Source: Paenibacillus thalictri
Lineage (GTDB): Bacteria; Bacillota; Bacilli; Paenibacillales; NBRC-103111
NCBI RefSeq assembly: GCF_004307995.1
Contig: NZ_SIRE01000020.1
Coordinates: 124,001 to 188,000, forward strand
Direction: 5' to 3'
DNA: 64,000 bases
Under the pieces are notes generated by a model. It was not told the origin of the DNA and did no database searches. It was given only the letters and a program-made list of their open reading frames with translations. Position 1 is the stretch's first letter; each line of letters opens with the position of its first letter. Positions 50,921 to 59,551 of this stretch are shown piece by piece. The position numbers and the translations under genes are program-made.

Positions 50921-52711
50921 ATGAAATTACCGCTTCAGCAAACATGGGATTTGGAACGAATTTTTCCGGGAGGCAGCGATTCGGCCGCATTCGGCGCCTT
51001 TCTCGACCGCATGGAGCAGGACATTCAGTCCTTTCAAAATGCGCTGCAATCAGCGGAGCCTCCTGCTACGATCGATCATGCGGCAAGTTTGGTGTCCCTT
51101 GTCGAGCAGCTGCAAAGCATCTTGGTTCGCCTGCGCGAATCCGATTCGTTTACGGCTTGCCTGGCGGCGCAAAACCAGCAGGATAAACGCGCCGTTCTGC
51201 TGGGCGGGCGCGTCAAAACCGTCGCCGCCGCTTATGAAGCGTCGTTGACCCGGTTCGATCAGCTGCTGACGCAAGTTCCGGATGACGTGTGGAACGGGCT
51301 GATGCAGCATGAATCGCTGAAGGCCATTCAGTTTCCTCTCGCCGAGCGGCGCGCGCTTGCCGGTGAGAAACTGGCTCCCGAGCTGGAAGCTCTTGCAGGC
51401 GATCTTGCCGTTGACGGGTATCACGGGTGGGGCGAGCTGTACAATACGGCGGTTGGCAAGTTTCGTCTGACCTTTGAGGAGGACGGCAAAACGGTGGACA
51501 TGTCCGCCGGTCAAGCGGCTAACAAAATGCACAGTCCCGACCGGCAGGTCCGTGAGCGTTTGTTCGCTCAATGGGAGATGGCATGGGAAGGGCTTGCCGA
51601 TTATTGCGCCGATGCGCTCAACCGGCTTGGCGGCTTCCGGCTTCAGCTGTACAAGCACCGCGGCTGGAAAGAGATACATAAGGAACCGCTGGCGATCAAC
51701 CGGATGTCTGCCGAAACACTTCACACCATGTGGGATGTGATTGAGCGGAATAAGCCGGTGTTTGTCGGTTATTTGCAGCGTAAAGCGAAGCTGCTGGGCG
51801 TGCCGAAGCTAAGCTGGCATGATGTGGAGGCACCGGTGGGCGGCGGCGGCAAGCATTTCGGCTATGACGAAGGGGCGCAGCTGATCGTAGAGCAGTTCCG
51901 CCGGTTCAGTCCCAAGCTTGCGGATTTTACGGAGATGGCATTCGAACAGCGCTGGATCGAAGCGGAAGACCGCCCCGGCAAAAGACCGGGAGGTTTCTGC
52001 ACATCGTTCCCTGCTGCGCATGAGACGCGGATTTTCATGACCTACGCCGGCACGGCATCCAATGTCTCCACGCTGGCCCATGAGCTGGGGCACGCATACC
52101 ATCAGCATGTGATGAACGATTTGCCGGCCCTGGCTCAGGAATACGCGATGAATGTGGCGGAGACGGCTTCCACTTTTGCCGAGATGGTCGTTGCCGATGC
52201 AGCCTTACAAGGCGCCTCCGGTACGGAGGAAAGAATGACGCTGCTGGAGGATAAAATCCAGCGTTCGGTAGCCTTCTATATGAACATTCACGCGCGGTTT
52301 ATATTTGAGACGGCTTTTTATGAGGAACGCAAGAAAGGGCTTGTCAGCACGGACAAATTAAATGAGCTGATGCTGGATGCGCAGAAGACGGCGTTCCAGG
52401 ACGCGCTGGCCGAATACCACCCTCACTTCTGGGCTTCGAAGCTGCATTTTTACATTACCGAAGTGCCGTTCTATAACTTCCCGTACACGTTCGGGTACAT
52501 GTTCAGCGCGGGCATCTATGCGGCGGCATTGCAGCAGGGCGCGGCTTTTGAAGACAAGTACGTGGCGCTGCTTCGCGATACGGGCAGTATGACGGTCGAA
52601 GATTTGGCGATGAAGCATCTCGGCGTCGATCTGCGCAAGCCGGATTTCTGGCAGCAGGCGATGGACATGTCGATCGCCGACGTCAACGAATTTATGCGCT
52701 TAACGGAATAA
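50921..52711 (+). CDS. M3-family oligoendopeptidase, PepF-like
   Basis: 596 residues, full length. Zinc metallopeptidase motif HELGHAYHQHV near residue 387 (HEXXH) with the distal Glu in AETASTFAEM. Typical PepF sections LPLQQTWDLERIFPGG and FYNFPYTFGYMFS. No signal peptide, so it degrades oligopeptides in the cytoplasm. Start follows AAAGGAAAG. Confidence 0.95.
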   Translation: MKLPLQQTWDLERIFPGGSDSAAFGAFLDRMEQDIQSFQNALQSAEPPATIDHAASLVSLVEQLQSILVRLRESDSFTACLAAQNQQDKRAVLLGGRVKTVAAAYEASLTRFDQLLTQVPDDVWNGLMQHESLKAIQFPLAERRALAGEKLAPELEALAGDLAVDGYHGWGELYNTAVGKFRLTFEEDGKTVDMSAGQAANKMHSPDRQVRERLFAQWEMAWEGLADYCADALNRLGGFRLQLYKHRGWKEIHKEPLAINRMSAETLHTMWDVIERNKPVFVGYLQRKAKLLGVPKLSWHDVEAPVGGGGKHFGYDEGAQLIVEQFRRFSPKLADFTEMAFEQRWIEAEDRPGKRPGGFCTSFPAAHETRIFMTYAGTASNVSTLAHELGHAYHQHVMNDLPALAQEYAMNVAETASTFAEMVVADAALQGASGTEERMTLLEDKIQRSVAFYMNIHARFIFETAFYEERKKGLVSTDKLNELMLDAQKTAFQDALAEYHPHFWASKLHFYITEVPFYNFPYTFGYMFSAGIYAAALQQGAAFEDKYVALLRDTGSMTVEDLAMKHLGVDLRKPDFWQQAMDMSIADVNEFMRLTE

Positions 52712-52718
52712 GACGAAG

Positions 52719-52768
52719 ACAGCGGCCTTTAGGGATTCGAAAATGAGTCCCAGAAGGCCGCTGTTATT
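52719..52768. terminator. Terminator-like hairpin after pepF
   Basis: ACAGCGGCCTT (52719-52729) and AAGGCCGCTGT (52755-52765) form an 11-bp stem with an inner GGGA/TCCC pairing. The T tract is weak; it serves the convergent pepF and chemotaxis genes. Confidence 0.65.
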
Positions 52769-52781
52769 ATGCTGGCGGTTG

Positions 52782-54041
52782 TTACAGCTTGAATACTTGG
52801 ATGGACTGCTGCAGTTCGGTCACTCGTTTCATCATTTCTTCGGATTGTTTAACAATCGCTTGAACTGCGGTAATCTGCTCGTTCATCGAAGCCGATACCT
52901 CTTCCGTGCCGGCTGCGGATTGCTCGGTAATCGCCGAAATATTTTCCATGGTGGAAGAGATTTGCTGCGCGCTGGTCAACATTTGGTCGCTTTCTTCAGC
53001 GAACGAAGCGATCTGCTCGGAAATAAACGTCACGCTGCCGACAATATCGCCGAATACTTTTTCCGTTACCTCGATGGAATCGGCTTGGACACGCACGACC
53101 TCTTCGTTGCGCACAATGTTGGTTTGTGCTTGCTTGATGCTGGATTCGATGCTTCGGACGAGTCCGAAAACTTCCTTGGTCGATGCGGTCGCTTCTTCGG
53201 CCAGCTTGCGTACCTGCTGAGCGACGACGGCAAATCCTTTGCCGTGTTCGCCGGCCCGCGCCGCTTCGATCGAAGCGTTCAAGGACAGCAGGTTCGTCTG
53301 CTCGGCGATTTCGGAAATGCTGCGGGTAATCTGCGTGATCCCTTCCGCTTGTTTGGCGAGTACGCTAATCGCCTGTGATACGTTAGCGGTCGCTTCCACG
53401 TTGCGTTTGGTGCCGGCGCTTTGGCTTTCCACGGCTTTTAATCCTCGTTCCACAAGCTCCAGCATGCGTTCCGATTTGGAATTCATCTCCCGGGTTGATC
53501 CGGCGTAAGAGGTGACCTTCTGCTCGATTTCTTTGGTGGCCGCGGAAATGTTGGAGATCTCCTCGGATATTTGATTGGCGCCCGCCGCAAGTTCTCCGGC
53601 CGATACGTTCACCTGCTCCAATACGGTTTGGAGGCTTTCATTTTTTACAAAAATGTCCCGGCTCGTGTCGGAAACGTGTTTGGTTAACCCGCCGGTATTG
53701 CGGAGCACATCGCGAAGTTTGTCGATCATTTTGTTGAAAGCGCTACCAAGTTCGCCTAACGCATCATCCGACGATACGGCCAGTTTCTGGGAGAAATCGC
53801 CCTTGGAGATGCTAAGCGCCGCTTTCGTCACATCGGCGATCGGTTCAGTGAGCGCCCTCTCCAGCCAGTTAATGAAAGGATAACTTAATGCGAGCAGGGC
53901 GACAACAATCACCAGACCCAGCACTGTGCTTGTCCCGGAGCTGAAGATCCAGAACAGCAAAACAGCGGAATACACCGCTACAAGGATGTAGCAGCCGACC
54001 TGCAGCTTTTTTTTGAAAGACAACGATTGAAACCAGCCCAT
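52782..54041 (-). CDS. Methyl-accepting chemotaxis protein without a large extracellular sensor
   Basis: About 419 residues: two adjacent N-terminal helices (VGCYILVAVYSAVLLFWIF and VLGLVIVVALLALSYPFI) with only a few residues between them, a HAMP region, and the MCP signalling coiled coil with the hairpin tip EIAEQTNLLSLNASIEAARAGE. The lack of a periplasmic domain means it senses the membrane or cytoplasm (energy or redox taxis) or a partner protein. ATG 54041 is preferred over TTG 54044 by spacing to AAGGGGG. Confidence 0.93.
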   Translation of the reverse strand: MGWFQSLSFKKKLQVGCYILVAVYSAVLLFWIFSSGTSTVLGLVIVVALLALSYPFINWLERALTEPIADVTKAALSISKGDFSQKLAVSSDDALGELGSAFNKMIDKLRDVLRNTGGLTKHVSDTSRDIFVKNESLQTVLEQVNVSAGELAAGANQISEEISNISAATKEIEQKVTSYAGSTREMNSKSERMLELVERGLKAVESQSAGTKRNVEATANVSQAISVLAKQAEGITQITRSISEIAEQTNLLSLNASIEAARAGEHGKGFAVVAQQVRKLAEEATASTKEVFGLVRSIESSIKQAQTNIVRNEEVVRVQADSIEVTEKVFGDIVGSVTFISEQIASFAEESDQMLTSAQQISSTMENISAITEQSAAGTEEVSASMNEQITAVQAIVKQSEEMMKRVTELQQSIQVFKL

Positions 54042-54241
54042 CAAGGTGCCCCCTTAAAAAAAATGTCATAATACGGTATTTCAGATGCATTATAACATCT
54101 GCCTTCTCAATGGTCTATAGCGGCTTTTGTACTAGCTTTTGGCAGAAAAAGGATTTGGTCTTAGTGCCTTTAGCGCTGTCGGATGAACCTGGGGATGCAT
54201 TATAATGGATGCAAAGTATTGGCAGAGCGGGGGGAATTGCC

Positions 54242-54463
54242 ATGCCACTAGCCAATTGCAAGGGCTGCGGGAAGCTGATGATATCCCGTAAAATGCCGTA
54301 TTGCCCGGACTGCAAGACCAAACAGGACCTTTTGTACCGGCAAATTCGCGATTATTTAAAAGAAAATCCGGGAAGCACGCTGCTTGACGTCCATACGAAT
54401 ACAGGCATTCCGATTTCGACAGTTATAGAGTTGCGCAAAGAAGACTACATCCCTTATAGTTAA
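54242..54463 (+). CDS. Small zinc-ribbon/helix-turn-helix protein, YvyF-like
   Basis: 73 residues. CKGCGKLM and YCPDCKTK form a zinc ribbon, followed by LLDVHTNTGIPISTVIELRKEDYI, a helix-turn-helix-like segment. This arrangement resembles the flagellar-operon protein YvyF of Bacillus. RBS GGGGGGAATTGCC. Assignment moderate. Confidence 0.7.
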   Translation: MPLANCKGCGKLMISRKMPYCPDCKTKQDLLYRQIRDYLKENPGSTLLDVHTNTGIPISTVIELRKEDYIPYS

Positions 54464-54500
54464 TTCAGGCTACATAATTAAGTAAGGGGCGGATGAACCG

Positions 54501-54884
54501 GTGATTGAATATACGATGCTTCATCATGTCAGTATCATTGTACGGGAACTTGAGCCGGCAAAAGCGTTTTACCGCGATGTGCTGCTTCTGAAGGAGATTG
54601 AACGGCCGCCTTTCGATTTCGAAGGCGCCTGGTACGGGCTGGGCGAAGGGCAGCAGCTGCATCTGATCGTGCACGACGGAGAGACGCGCCGGAATGGCGG
54701 CATCGATACGCGGGACGGCCATTTTGCGCTCCGCGTCGCAAGCTACAGCAAGACGCTGGCGTGGCTTGACCGCTGCGGCGTGTCCTATGAGGCAAGACCA
54801 CATGCCAAGGCAGGGTTTCCGCAAATTTATGTGCTTGATCCGGATCATAACATTATTGAATTAAACGCCGATGCACTCGACTAG
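54501..54884 (+). CDS. VOC superfamily (glyoxalase/bleomycin-resistance-like) protein
   Basis: 127 residues. Two VOC half modules: LHHVSIIVRELEPAKAFYRDVL and DGHFALRVASYSKTLAWLDRCG, with metal-type residues His (LHHV), Glu (NIIELNAD) and His (DGHFAL). GTG start with GGGGCGGATGAACCG before it. Could be a lyase, dioxygenase or resistance protein; substrate unknown. Confidence 0.88.
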   Translation: MIEYTMLHHVSIIVRELEPAKAFYRDVLLLKEIERPPFDFEGAWYGLGEGQQLHLIVHDGETRRNGGIDTRDGHFALRVASYSKTLAWLDRCGVSYEARPHAKAGFPQIYVLDPDHNIIELNADALD

Positions 54885-54906
54885 ACAAACATACGAACGC
54901 AGCACG

Positions 54907-54932
54907 GCCGCCCTGACAAAGGCGGCTTTTTT
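54907..54932 (+). terminator. Terminator after the VOC gene
   Basis: GCCGCC / GGCGGC stem with an eight-base loop and six T. Confidence 0.8.
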
Positions 54933-55033
54933 GCCGTGGTCCTGCGCTGCGCTTAAGTCTTGTTTGGCACATAACCATGAATTGCAAACGAATATTCTGA
55001 CCATATTAACGTTGCTGTTAAATAAAAGTGGTT

Positions 55034-55065
55034 GTTTGCGAAGCCAGTTTTGCTTCGCAAAACTT
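55034..55065 (+). repeat. Single copy of the ~40-bp hairpin unit, upstream of a gene
   Basis: GTTTGCGAAGCC then AGTTTTGC/GCAAAACT (3-base loop) matches the tandem units at 25171-25370. As there, the hairpin ends directly before a ribosome binding site (GAAGGAGG). Confidence 0.8.
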
Positions 55066-55081
55066 GAAGGAGGAATATTCG

Positions 55082-55297
55082 ATGAGCGATCAACAGACGA
55101 ACCAGCCGGCGCAAAACCCAAGGACGCAAGCCCAAAATGCCCTGAACCATGCGCTTCACTCGCTGAATGAAGCGGCGCACAGCAATGTCAATCGCGAGCA
55201 AGACGTTCAGGAGGCGAAAGAGGAGCTGTTTCAGGCTCAACTGGAACACCTGCAAGCGAAAGTAGCCGATAACCAAGATACGGAGACGATTTCCTGA
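55082..55297 (+). CDS. Small hydrophilic protein, unknown
   Basis: 71 residues, MSDQQTNQPAQNP start, rich in Gln, Asn, Glu and Ala, predicted helical C-terminal half (VQEAKEELFQAQLEHLQAKVAD). No Cys, no membrane segment. RBS GAAGGAGG with a repeat hairpin immediately upstream. Not recognised; composition recalls small acid-soluble spore-type or stress proteins but no motif supports it. Confidence 0.7.
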   Translation: MSDQQTNQPAQNPRTQAQNALNHALHSLNEAAHSNVNREQDVQEAKEELFQAQLEHLQAKVADNQDTETIS

Positions 55298-55532
55298 CAC
55301 CGCCGACTAACCTTCGGAGTGCCAGGAAAAAGCCCGCTTAAAGCGAATCAGCGGTTTTGAGCGAAACCGCGGCTGCAACAGCTATGAACCACAATCCGAC
55401 TCATCGTCGTGTTGTGGTTTTGTTGTATCCGGCCGCAGCCAAAGGTGAGCATGCGTCTTCAGGCAGCTGTACGCACGGAAAAGGCGGCCCGTCTGGACCG
55501 CCTGCTTGCTTAAGTATAGTGCCGCGCTTTCA

Positions 55533-55763
55533 TTATCTGGTAAACTTGCTGCCGGCGAGCTGTTGCTCAGCGATTTGAACCAGGCGGCGAGTGATGTGGC
55601 CCCCGATTGCACCGGCGTCGCGAGTTGCCATGAAGCCCATGTAACCGTCTTGAGGAATTTGGATACCTAATTCTTGAGCAACTTCATATTTCAGCTGGTC
55701 CAAAGCCGAAGAGGCTTGAGGAACCACTAAAGAGTTGCTGCTGCGAGATTGTCCTGCACCCAT
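55533..55763 (-). CDS. Alpha/beta-type small acid-soluble spore protein
   Basis: 76 residues: SALDQLKYEVAQELGIQIP and GAIGGHITRRLVQIAEQQL are the two DNA-binding signature helices; the GPR protease recognition-like segment KYEVAQELGI is present. Coats and protects spore DNA. RBS AGGAGGTGA before ATG 55763. Expected forespore (SigG) expression. Confidence 0.95.
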   Translation of the reverse strand: MGAGQSRSSNSLVVPQASSALDQLKYEVAQELGIQIPQDGYMGFMATRDAGAIGGHITRRLVQIAEQQLAGSKFTR

Positions 55764-55921
55764 TGTAATCACCTCCTCTGTCTACACAAGGTAGTATGTA
55801 CCAATCCACATTTTATACGCATTGAAAAAATTGGTAATTGTCACCAGAAGATGAGAGTGCAATCTGCCACCATTTTCCTGTATAATGATCTTTACTTCAT
55901 AAATGAAGGACGGATGAAGAC

Positions 55922-56401
55922 ATGTTTAAGCTTACCTGCGACAAATGGTCGCATGACCACGGATTGCAAATTATCCATGCAGATGTGCGGCTGACGATCG
56001 ATGGGGACGAAGTGATTGATGAGCCCTTATGTGTGGATGTCGGGCTTCCCGCCTTATTGCAGAGCGTTCTGCGCGATGCGGAGCCGAACCGTTGGGCTGC
56101 GCCCGAGCAGTGGGAACGGATGCCGTTTTTTTGCTGCGGCTGCGGAGATCCGGAATGCCGGGCTTTTTCGTTTCGTGTGGAGCACCGGGGAGAGACGGTG
56201 CATGTTGCCGAAATTGATGAGAGGCAAAATGGAGAGTCCCGTGTTTTGGCCGAATATGACGTTCCGAAAGATGAATATAAAGCGGAGATCCTGAAGGCGG
56301 GACGGCAATTCCTGAGTTTTGTCGAGGATTTGGATTATCATCCGTATTTAGCCGATACGGTGCGGCTGGTTCGCGGTTTGGTAGATGAGCTTACGCCCTG
56401 A
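55922..56401 (+). CDS. Conserved-type hypothetical protein with a Cys cluster
   Basis: 159 residues. FFCCGCGDPECRAF near residue 70 has four Cys in a tight cluster, likely metal-binding. The surrounding sequence is acidic. RBS AAGGACGG; ends overlap the convergent cheY-like gene by 11 bases. Not recognised. Confidence 0.75.
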   Translation: MFKLTCDKWSHDHGLQIIHADVRLTIDGDEVIDEPLCVDVGLPALLQSVLRDAEPNRWAAPEQWERMPFFCCGCGDPECRAFSFRVEHRGETVHVAEIDERQNGESRVLAEYDVPKDEYKAEILKAGRQFLSFVEDLDYHPYLADTVRLVRGLVDELTP

Positions 56402-56753
56402 GCACGTGTTTAATCGCTTCGTTGACGCGGTCGATATGAAAGGGTTTTACGATAAAATCTTTGGCTCCCGCATGAATCGCTTCAATGACGCGATTCCGCT
56501 GGCCTACCGCAGAGCACATAATGATTTTGGCGTCCGAGTAGGATTCGAGTATTTTCGATGCTGCGCTGACGCCGTCAAGCTCCGGCATCGTAATGTCCAT
56601 GGTTACAAGATCGGGCCTTGTGCGGGAATACAGCTTCACCGCTTCCACGCCGTCATGCGCTTCCGCTATGACCTCGTGGCCAAGCTGTTCAAGCACATTT
56701 TTAAGCATTGTTCTGGCAAATGCGGCATCATCCACGACCATAATTTTAGCCAT
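56391..56753 (-). CDS. CheY-like single-domain response regulator
   Basis: 120 residues, receiver only: MVVDDAAFARTML (acidic pocket), phosphoacceptor Asp in LVTMDITMPELDGV, Thr/Ser in IIMCSAVGQ and Lys in DFIVKPFHI. Matches flagellar-motor CheY size and pattern. It is monocistronic rather than within a che operon, so partner kinases are elsewhere. Convergent overlap of 11 bases with the preceding gene. Confidence 0.92.
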   Translation of the reverse strand: MAKIMVVDDAAFARTMLKNVLEQLGHEVIAEAHDGVEAVKLYSRTRPDLVTMDITMPELDGVSAASKILESYSDAKIIMCSAVGQRNRVIEAIHAGAKDFIVKPFHIDRVNEAIKHVLRA

Positions 56754-57006
56754 TATCGAATACCTCCTGCTATTTTAAAGGAAAAGGCGTTCATTCGTAA
56801 GTTCGATTTATGTCTTAATTTTGGCGCTTGACGAGGCAAAACTCAATTAAACTCTAGATAAATTTTACATAAAGGGAAATAAAAGAGCAGGAAGAAAATG
56901 GTGCCTGGCCATAAAATCTTTATGTACTCTGAGATCAAGAACAGGTACAATAAAAACAAGTTGTGTTAATATCCACACCATTCCACCGCCAACGGGGGGA
57001 TTGCTC

Positions 57007-59385
57007 TTGTTCCTGAACCGTATGTGGCCCAAGCGGCGAAGCATCGTACTCAAATGGTTTTTTTCCTATATGGCCGTACTGCTGCTTCCGATCGCCATCA
57101 GCGTGATTGTATATAATGAATCCAACCAAGCCTTGACTAGCGAAATTCACCAGGCTAACAGCTCCCTGCTCAAACAGGTGCGTGAAGTGATGGACAATCA
57201 GTTCCGCACGATGGAGCGGCTTAACTTCGAAATTACATGGAACCTCAAAGTGCAGGACTTGCTTTACTCCAACAAGTATGAAGTGTACCCCAACGAATTT
57301 GTCTACGATCAATATCAAATCACCCAGGATCTAAAGCTGACGAAGTCGGCTTATGCTTCGATCGACGAAGCGTATATTTATATTGCGTCCGAAGACGCCG
57401 TGCTCCTGCCGGGTTTGCGCAGAGAAAGCGCGTTTGCGTATCAACTGCTTCACCGCGATAAGTCGTTATCCTACGAACAATGGAAATCCCTTGTGCAGCG
57501 CCGCGATTTTCGCGGTTATATTCCAATCAACCGGGTCGGCGAAGACGGTATGCCGCGCAAAGCGATTGCTTACGTCAGCAGTTACCCCAGTTATAATCCC
57601 GATCGTCCGGTCGCAACCAATGTGATCATGATCGACCAGAAGCGGATTTTGGGGGCGATCGACAATGTGGAGCTGTTTACCAGCGGCCGCGTGATGGTCC
57701 TCAATAAGGATAACGAGGTGCTTGTCACCAATTCCAACGAAACATTGACCCCCTCGCTGCCGTTAAGCCATTTTACCGGGGATTCGGGGCTGTTTTATTA
57801 CGAGGAAGCGGGAAAGAAATTCGAAGTGTTCTATATCCGGTCGGCGTATGCCGATATGAAGTATGTTTCCATTATCCCCAGCCAATTGTTCTGGCAAAAA
57901 GCGGAGCATGTCCGCAGCATGACCTATATGAGCATCATTATTAGCATTTTGGGCGGAAGCGTGCTTACGTATTTTTTCCTGTGGCGCAATTACAATCCGA
58001 TCCGCCGGCTTGTGCAGTCATTTGCCGGCAAAGCCGGACTTCCTTATGCCAAGGGCGGCAACGAGCTGCACTTTTTGCAGCAGGCGCTGGACGAAACGCT
58101 GCTCGAAAAGGATAAGATGTTCACGCAGATGAAACAGCAGAACAATCAGCTGCGCAACAATTTTATCGTCAAGCTGCTAAAAGGCCGGGTTGACGGGCAT
58201 ATGCCGATTGACGAGGCATTGACCGCCTACAATATGAAGCCAAACTCGGATGAATTTGCCGTTTTGCTGTTTTACTTGGAGGACAACCAGCCTTTCTTTG
58301 AAAAAATCGAACAGATGGAGCATAAGGATAAGTTGAAGCTGCTTCAATTTATTGTGACGAATATCGTGGAAGAGCTGGCCGCCCGCAAGCATCGGGGGTA
58401 TATGGCCGAAATGGATGCAACCTTGGCTTGTTTGATTAATTTGCGCGAGGGGGATGACAAGCAGATCCAAGCGGAGGACTTGCTGGACATAGCACGGGGC
58501 GCGCAGCAGTTTTTGGCGGAGGCCTACCATATTCGGTTAACCGTATCCGTCAGCGGGATTCATTCGTCCTTTTCAGGCATTCCGCAAGCTTATATGGAAG
58601 CGCTCGATGCGATGGAATACAAGCTGGTCATCGGCAGCAGTGAAGTGTTGTCTTACGAGGAAATTCAGAAGGGCTCGCAGCAGGAGCCGGAGAAGGGCTA
58701 TTATTATCCGCTGCAAGTCGAACAACAGCTGATTAATTATGCGAAGATAGGCGATTTCGATAAAGCGAAGCAAACGCTTGACGACGTTATTGAAGCCAAT
58801 TTCCGGCAGATGGTCATTCCGGTTTATTTTGCCAAGTGTTTGTTATTTGACCTTGTCAGCACGATGGTGAAGACAATTAACGAAATCGGCGATATTCAGG
58901 AAAGTTTTCTGATGGACAGTCCGAAGCGGATCGAACGGCTGATGGCCTGTGAAACTTTCGAGGATATGAAGCAGCAGCTGACCGATCTGCTCAGGAAAGT
59001 ATGCGAATACACGTCGGCTAAGCGCCAAAAGCACATTCAACAGTCCCGCCAGCGTGTGCTTCACGAGTTATTGCATAAGGTAGGCAGCTTTATCGAGGAA
59101 CGGTACGACGATCCTAATCTGAACATTTCGCTAATCGGCGAGAAATTCGATATGAAAGCGACGTATTTGTCCAAATTGTTTAAAGATCAAACCGGAGAAG
59201 GGCTGCTCGATTATATCAACAAAGTGCGTATCGGCAAAGCAAAGGAAATGATCGCCGCGCAGCATAAAAACGTAACCGATGTAGCCAGTTTGGTCGGCTA
59301 CAACGATGTTAATGCGTTCATCCGGACGTTTAAGAAATACGAAGGCATCACCCCGGGCAAATATAAGGAAACCCTTGATGCATAA
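57007..59385 (+). CDS. Membrane-anchored AraC-family regulator
   Basis: About 792 residues: helix WFFSYMAVLLLPIAISVIVY near the N-terminus, a large extracytoplasmic sensor, second helix (MTYMSIIISILGGSVLTYFFL) near 305-325, a cytoplasmic middle part, and a C-terminal AraC domain (NISLIGEKFDMKATYLSKLF, YNDVNAFIRTFKKYEGITPGKYK). TTG at 57007 has GGGGGG seven bases upstream; 57001 and 57022 are alternatives. Just upstream of an LplABC-like importer whose promoter region carries direct repeats, so probably its activator. Confidence 0.88.
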   Translation: MFLNRMWPKRRSIVLKWFFSYMAVLLLPIAISVIVYNESNQALTSEIHQANSSLLKQVREVMDNQFRTMERLNFEITWNLKVQDLLYSNKYEVYPNEFVYDQYQITQDLKLTKSAYASIDEAYIYIASEDAVLLPGLRRESAFAYQLLHRDKSLSYEQWKSLVQRRDFRGYIPINRVGEDGMPRKAIAYVSSYPSYNPDRPVATNVIMIDQKRILGAIDNVELFTSGRVMVLNKDNEVLVTNSNETLTPSLPLSHFTGDSGLFYYEEAGKKFEVFYIRSAYADMKYVSIIPSQLFWQKAEHVRSMTYMSIIISILGGSVLTYFFLWRNYNPIRRLVQSFAGKAGLPYAKGGNELHFLQQALDETLLEKDKMFTQMKQQNNQLRNNFIVKLLKGRVDGHMPIDEALTAYNMKPNSDEFAVLLFYLEDNQPFFEKIEQMEHKDKLKLLQFIVTNIVEELAARKHRGYMAEMDATLACLINLREGDDKQIQAEDLLDIARGAQQFLAEAYHIRLTVSVSGIHSSFSGIPQAYMEALDAMEYKLVIGSSEVLSYEEIQKGSQQEPEKGYYYPLQVEQQLINYAKIGDFDKAKQTLDDVIEANFRQMVIPVYFAKCLLFDLVSTMVKTINEIGDIQESFLMDSPKRIERLMACETFEDMKQQLTDLLRKVCEYTSAKRQKHIQQSRQRVLHELLHKVGSFIEERYDDPNLNISLIGEKFDMKATYLSKLFKDQTGEGLLDYINKVRIGKAKEMIAAQHKNVTDVASLVGYNDVNAFIRTFKKYEGITPGKYKETLDA

Positions 59386-59416
59386 GCTGCCGTTATAAGC
59401 GCTTATGCTTTTTTTT
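59380..59416 (+). terminator. Terminator overlapping the stop of the AraC regulator gene
   Basis: GCATAAGC (59380-59387) pairs with GCTTATGC (59401-59408); eight T follow. The left arm includes the stop codon. Confidence 0.8.
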
Positions 59417-59473
59417 GGATATTTTCGCGATCCGATTATCGATTTTGAAGATGAAAATGGATATTTTCGCGAT
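59416..59473 (+). promoter_or_regulatory. Direct repeats, probable AraC-type activator sites
   Basis: TGGATATTTTCGCGAT occurs exactly twice, 59416-59431 and 59458-59473, 42 bases apart (about four helical turns), upstream of a cre site and the binding-protein gene. Direct repeats on one DNA face are typical of AraC-family activators such as the one encoded just upstream. Confidence 0.75.
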
Positions 59474-59481
59474 ACTCAAGT

Positions 59482-59495
59482 TGTAAGCGCTGCCA
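59482..59495 (+). promoter_or_regulatory. CcpA binding site (cre)
   Basis: TGTAAGCGCTGCCA fits TGNAANCGNWNNCW at every position. It adjoins a TATTAT -10-like box (59496-59501), suggesting catabolite repression of the importer. Confidence 0.7.
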
Positions 59496-59551
59496 TATTA
59501 TAAAGTTGTAAAGCTTCTCCTAACCACACCCCCCTGAAGGAGGTCAATTCA

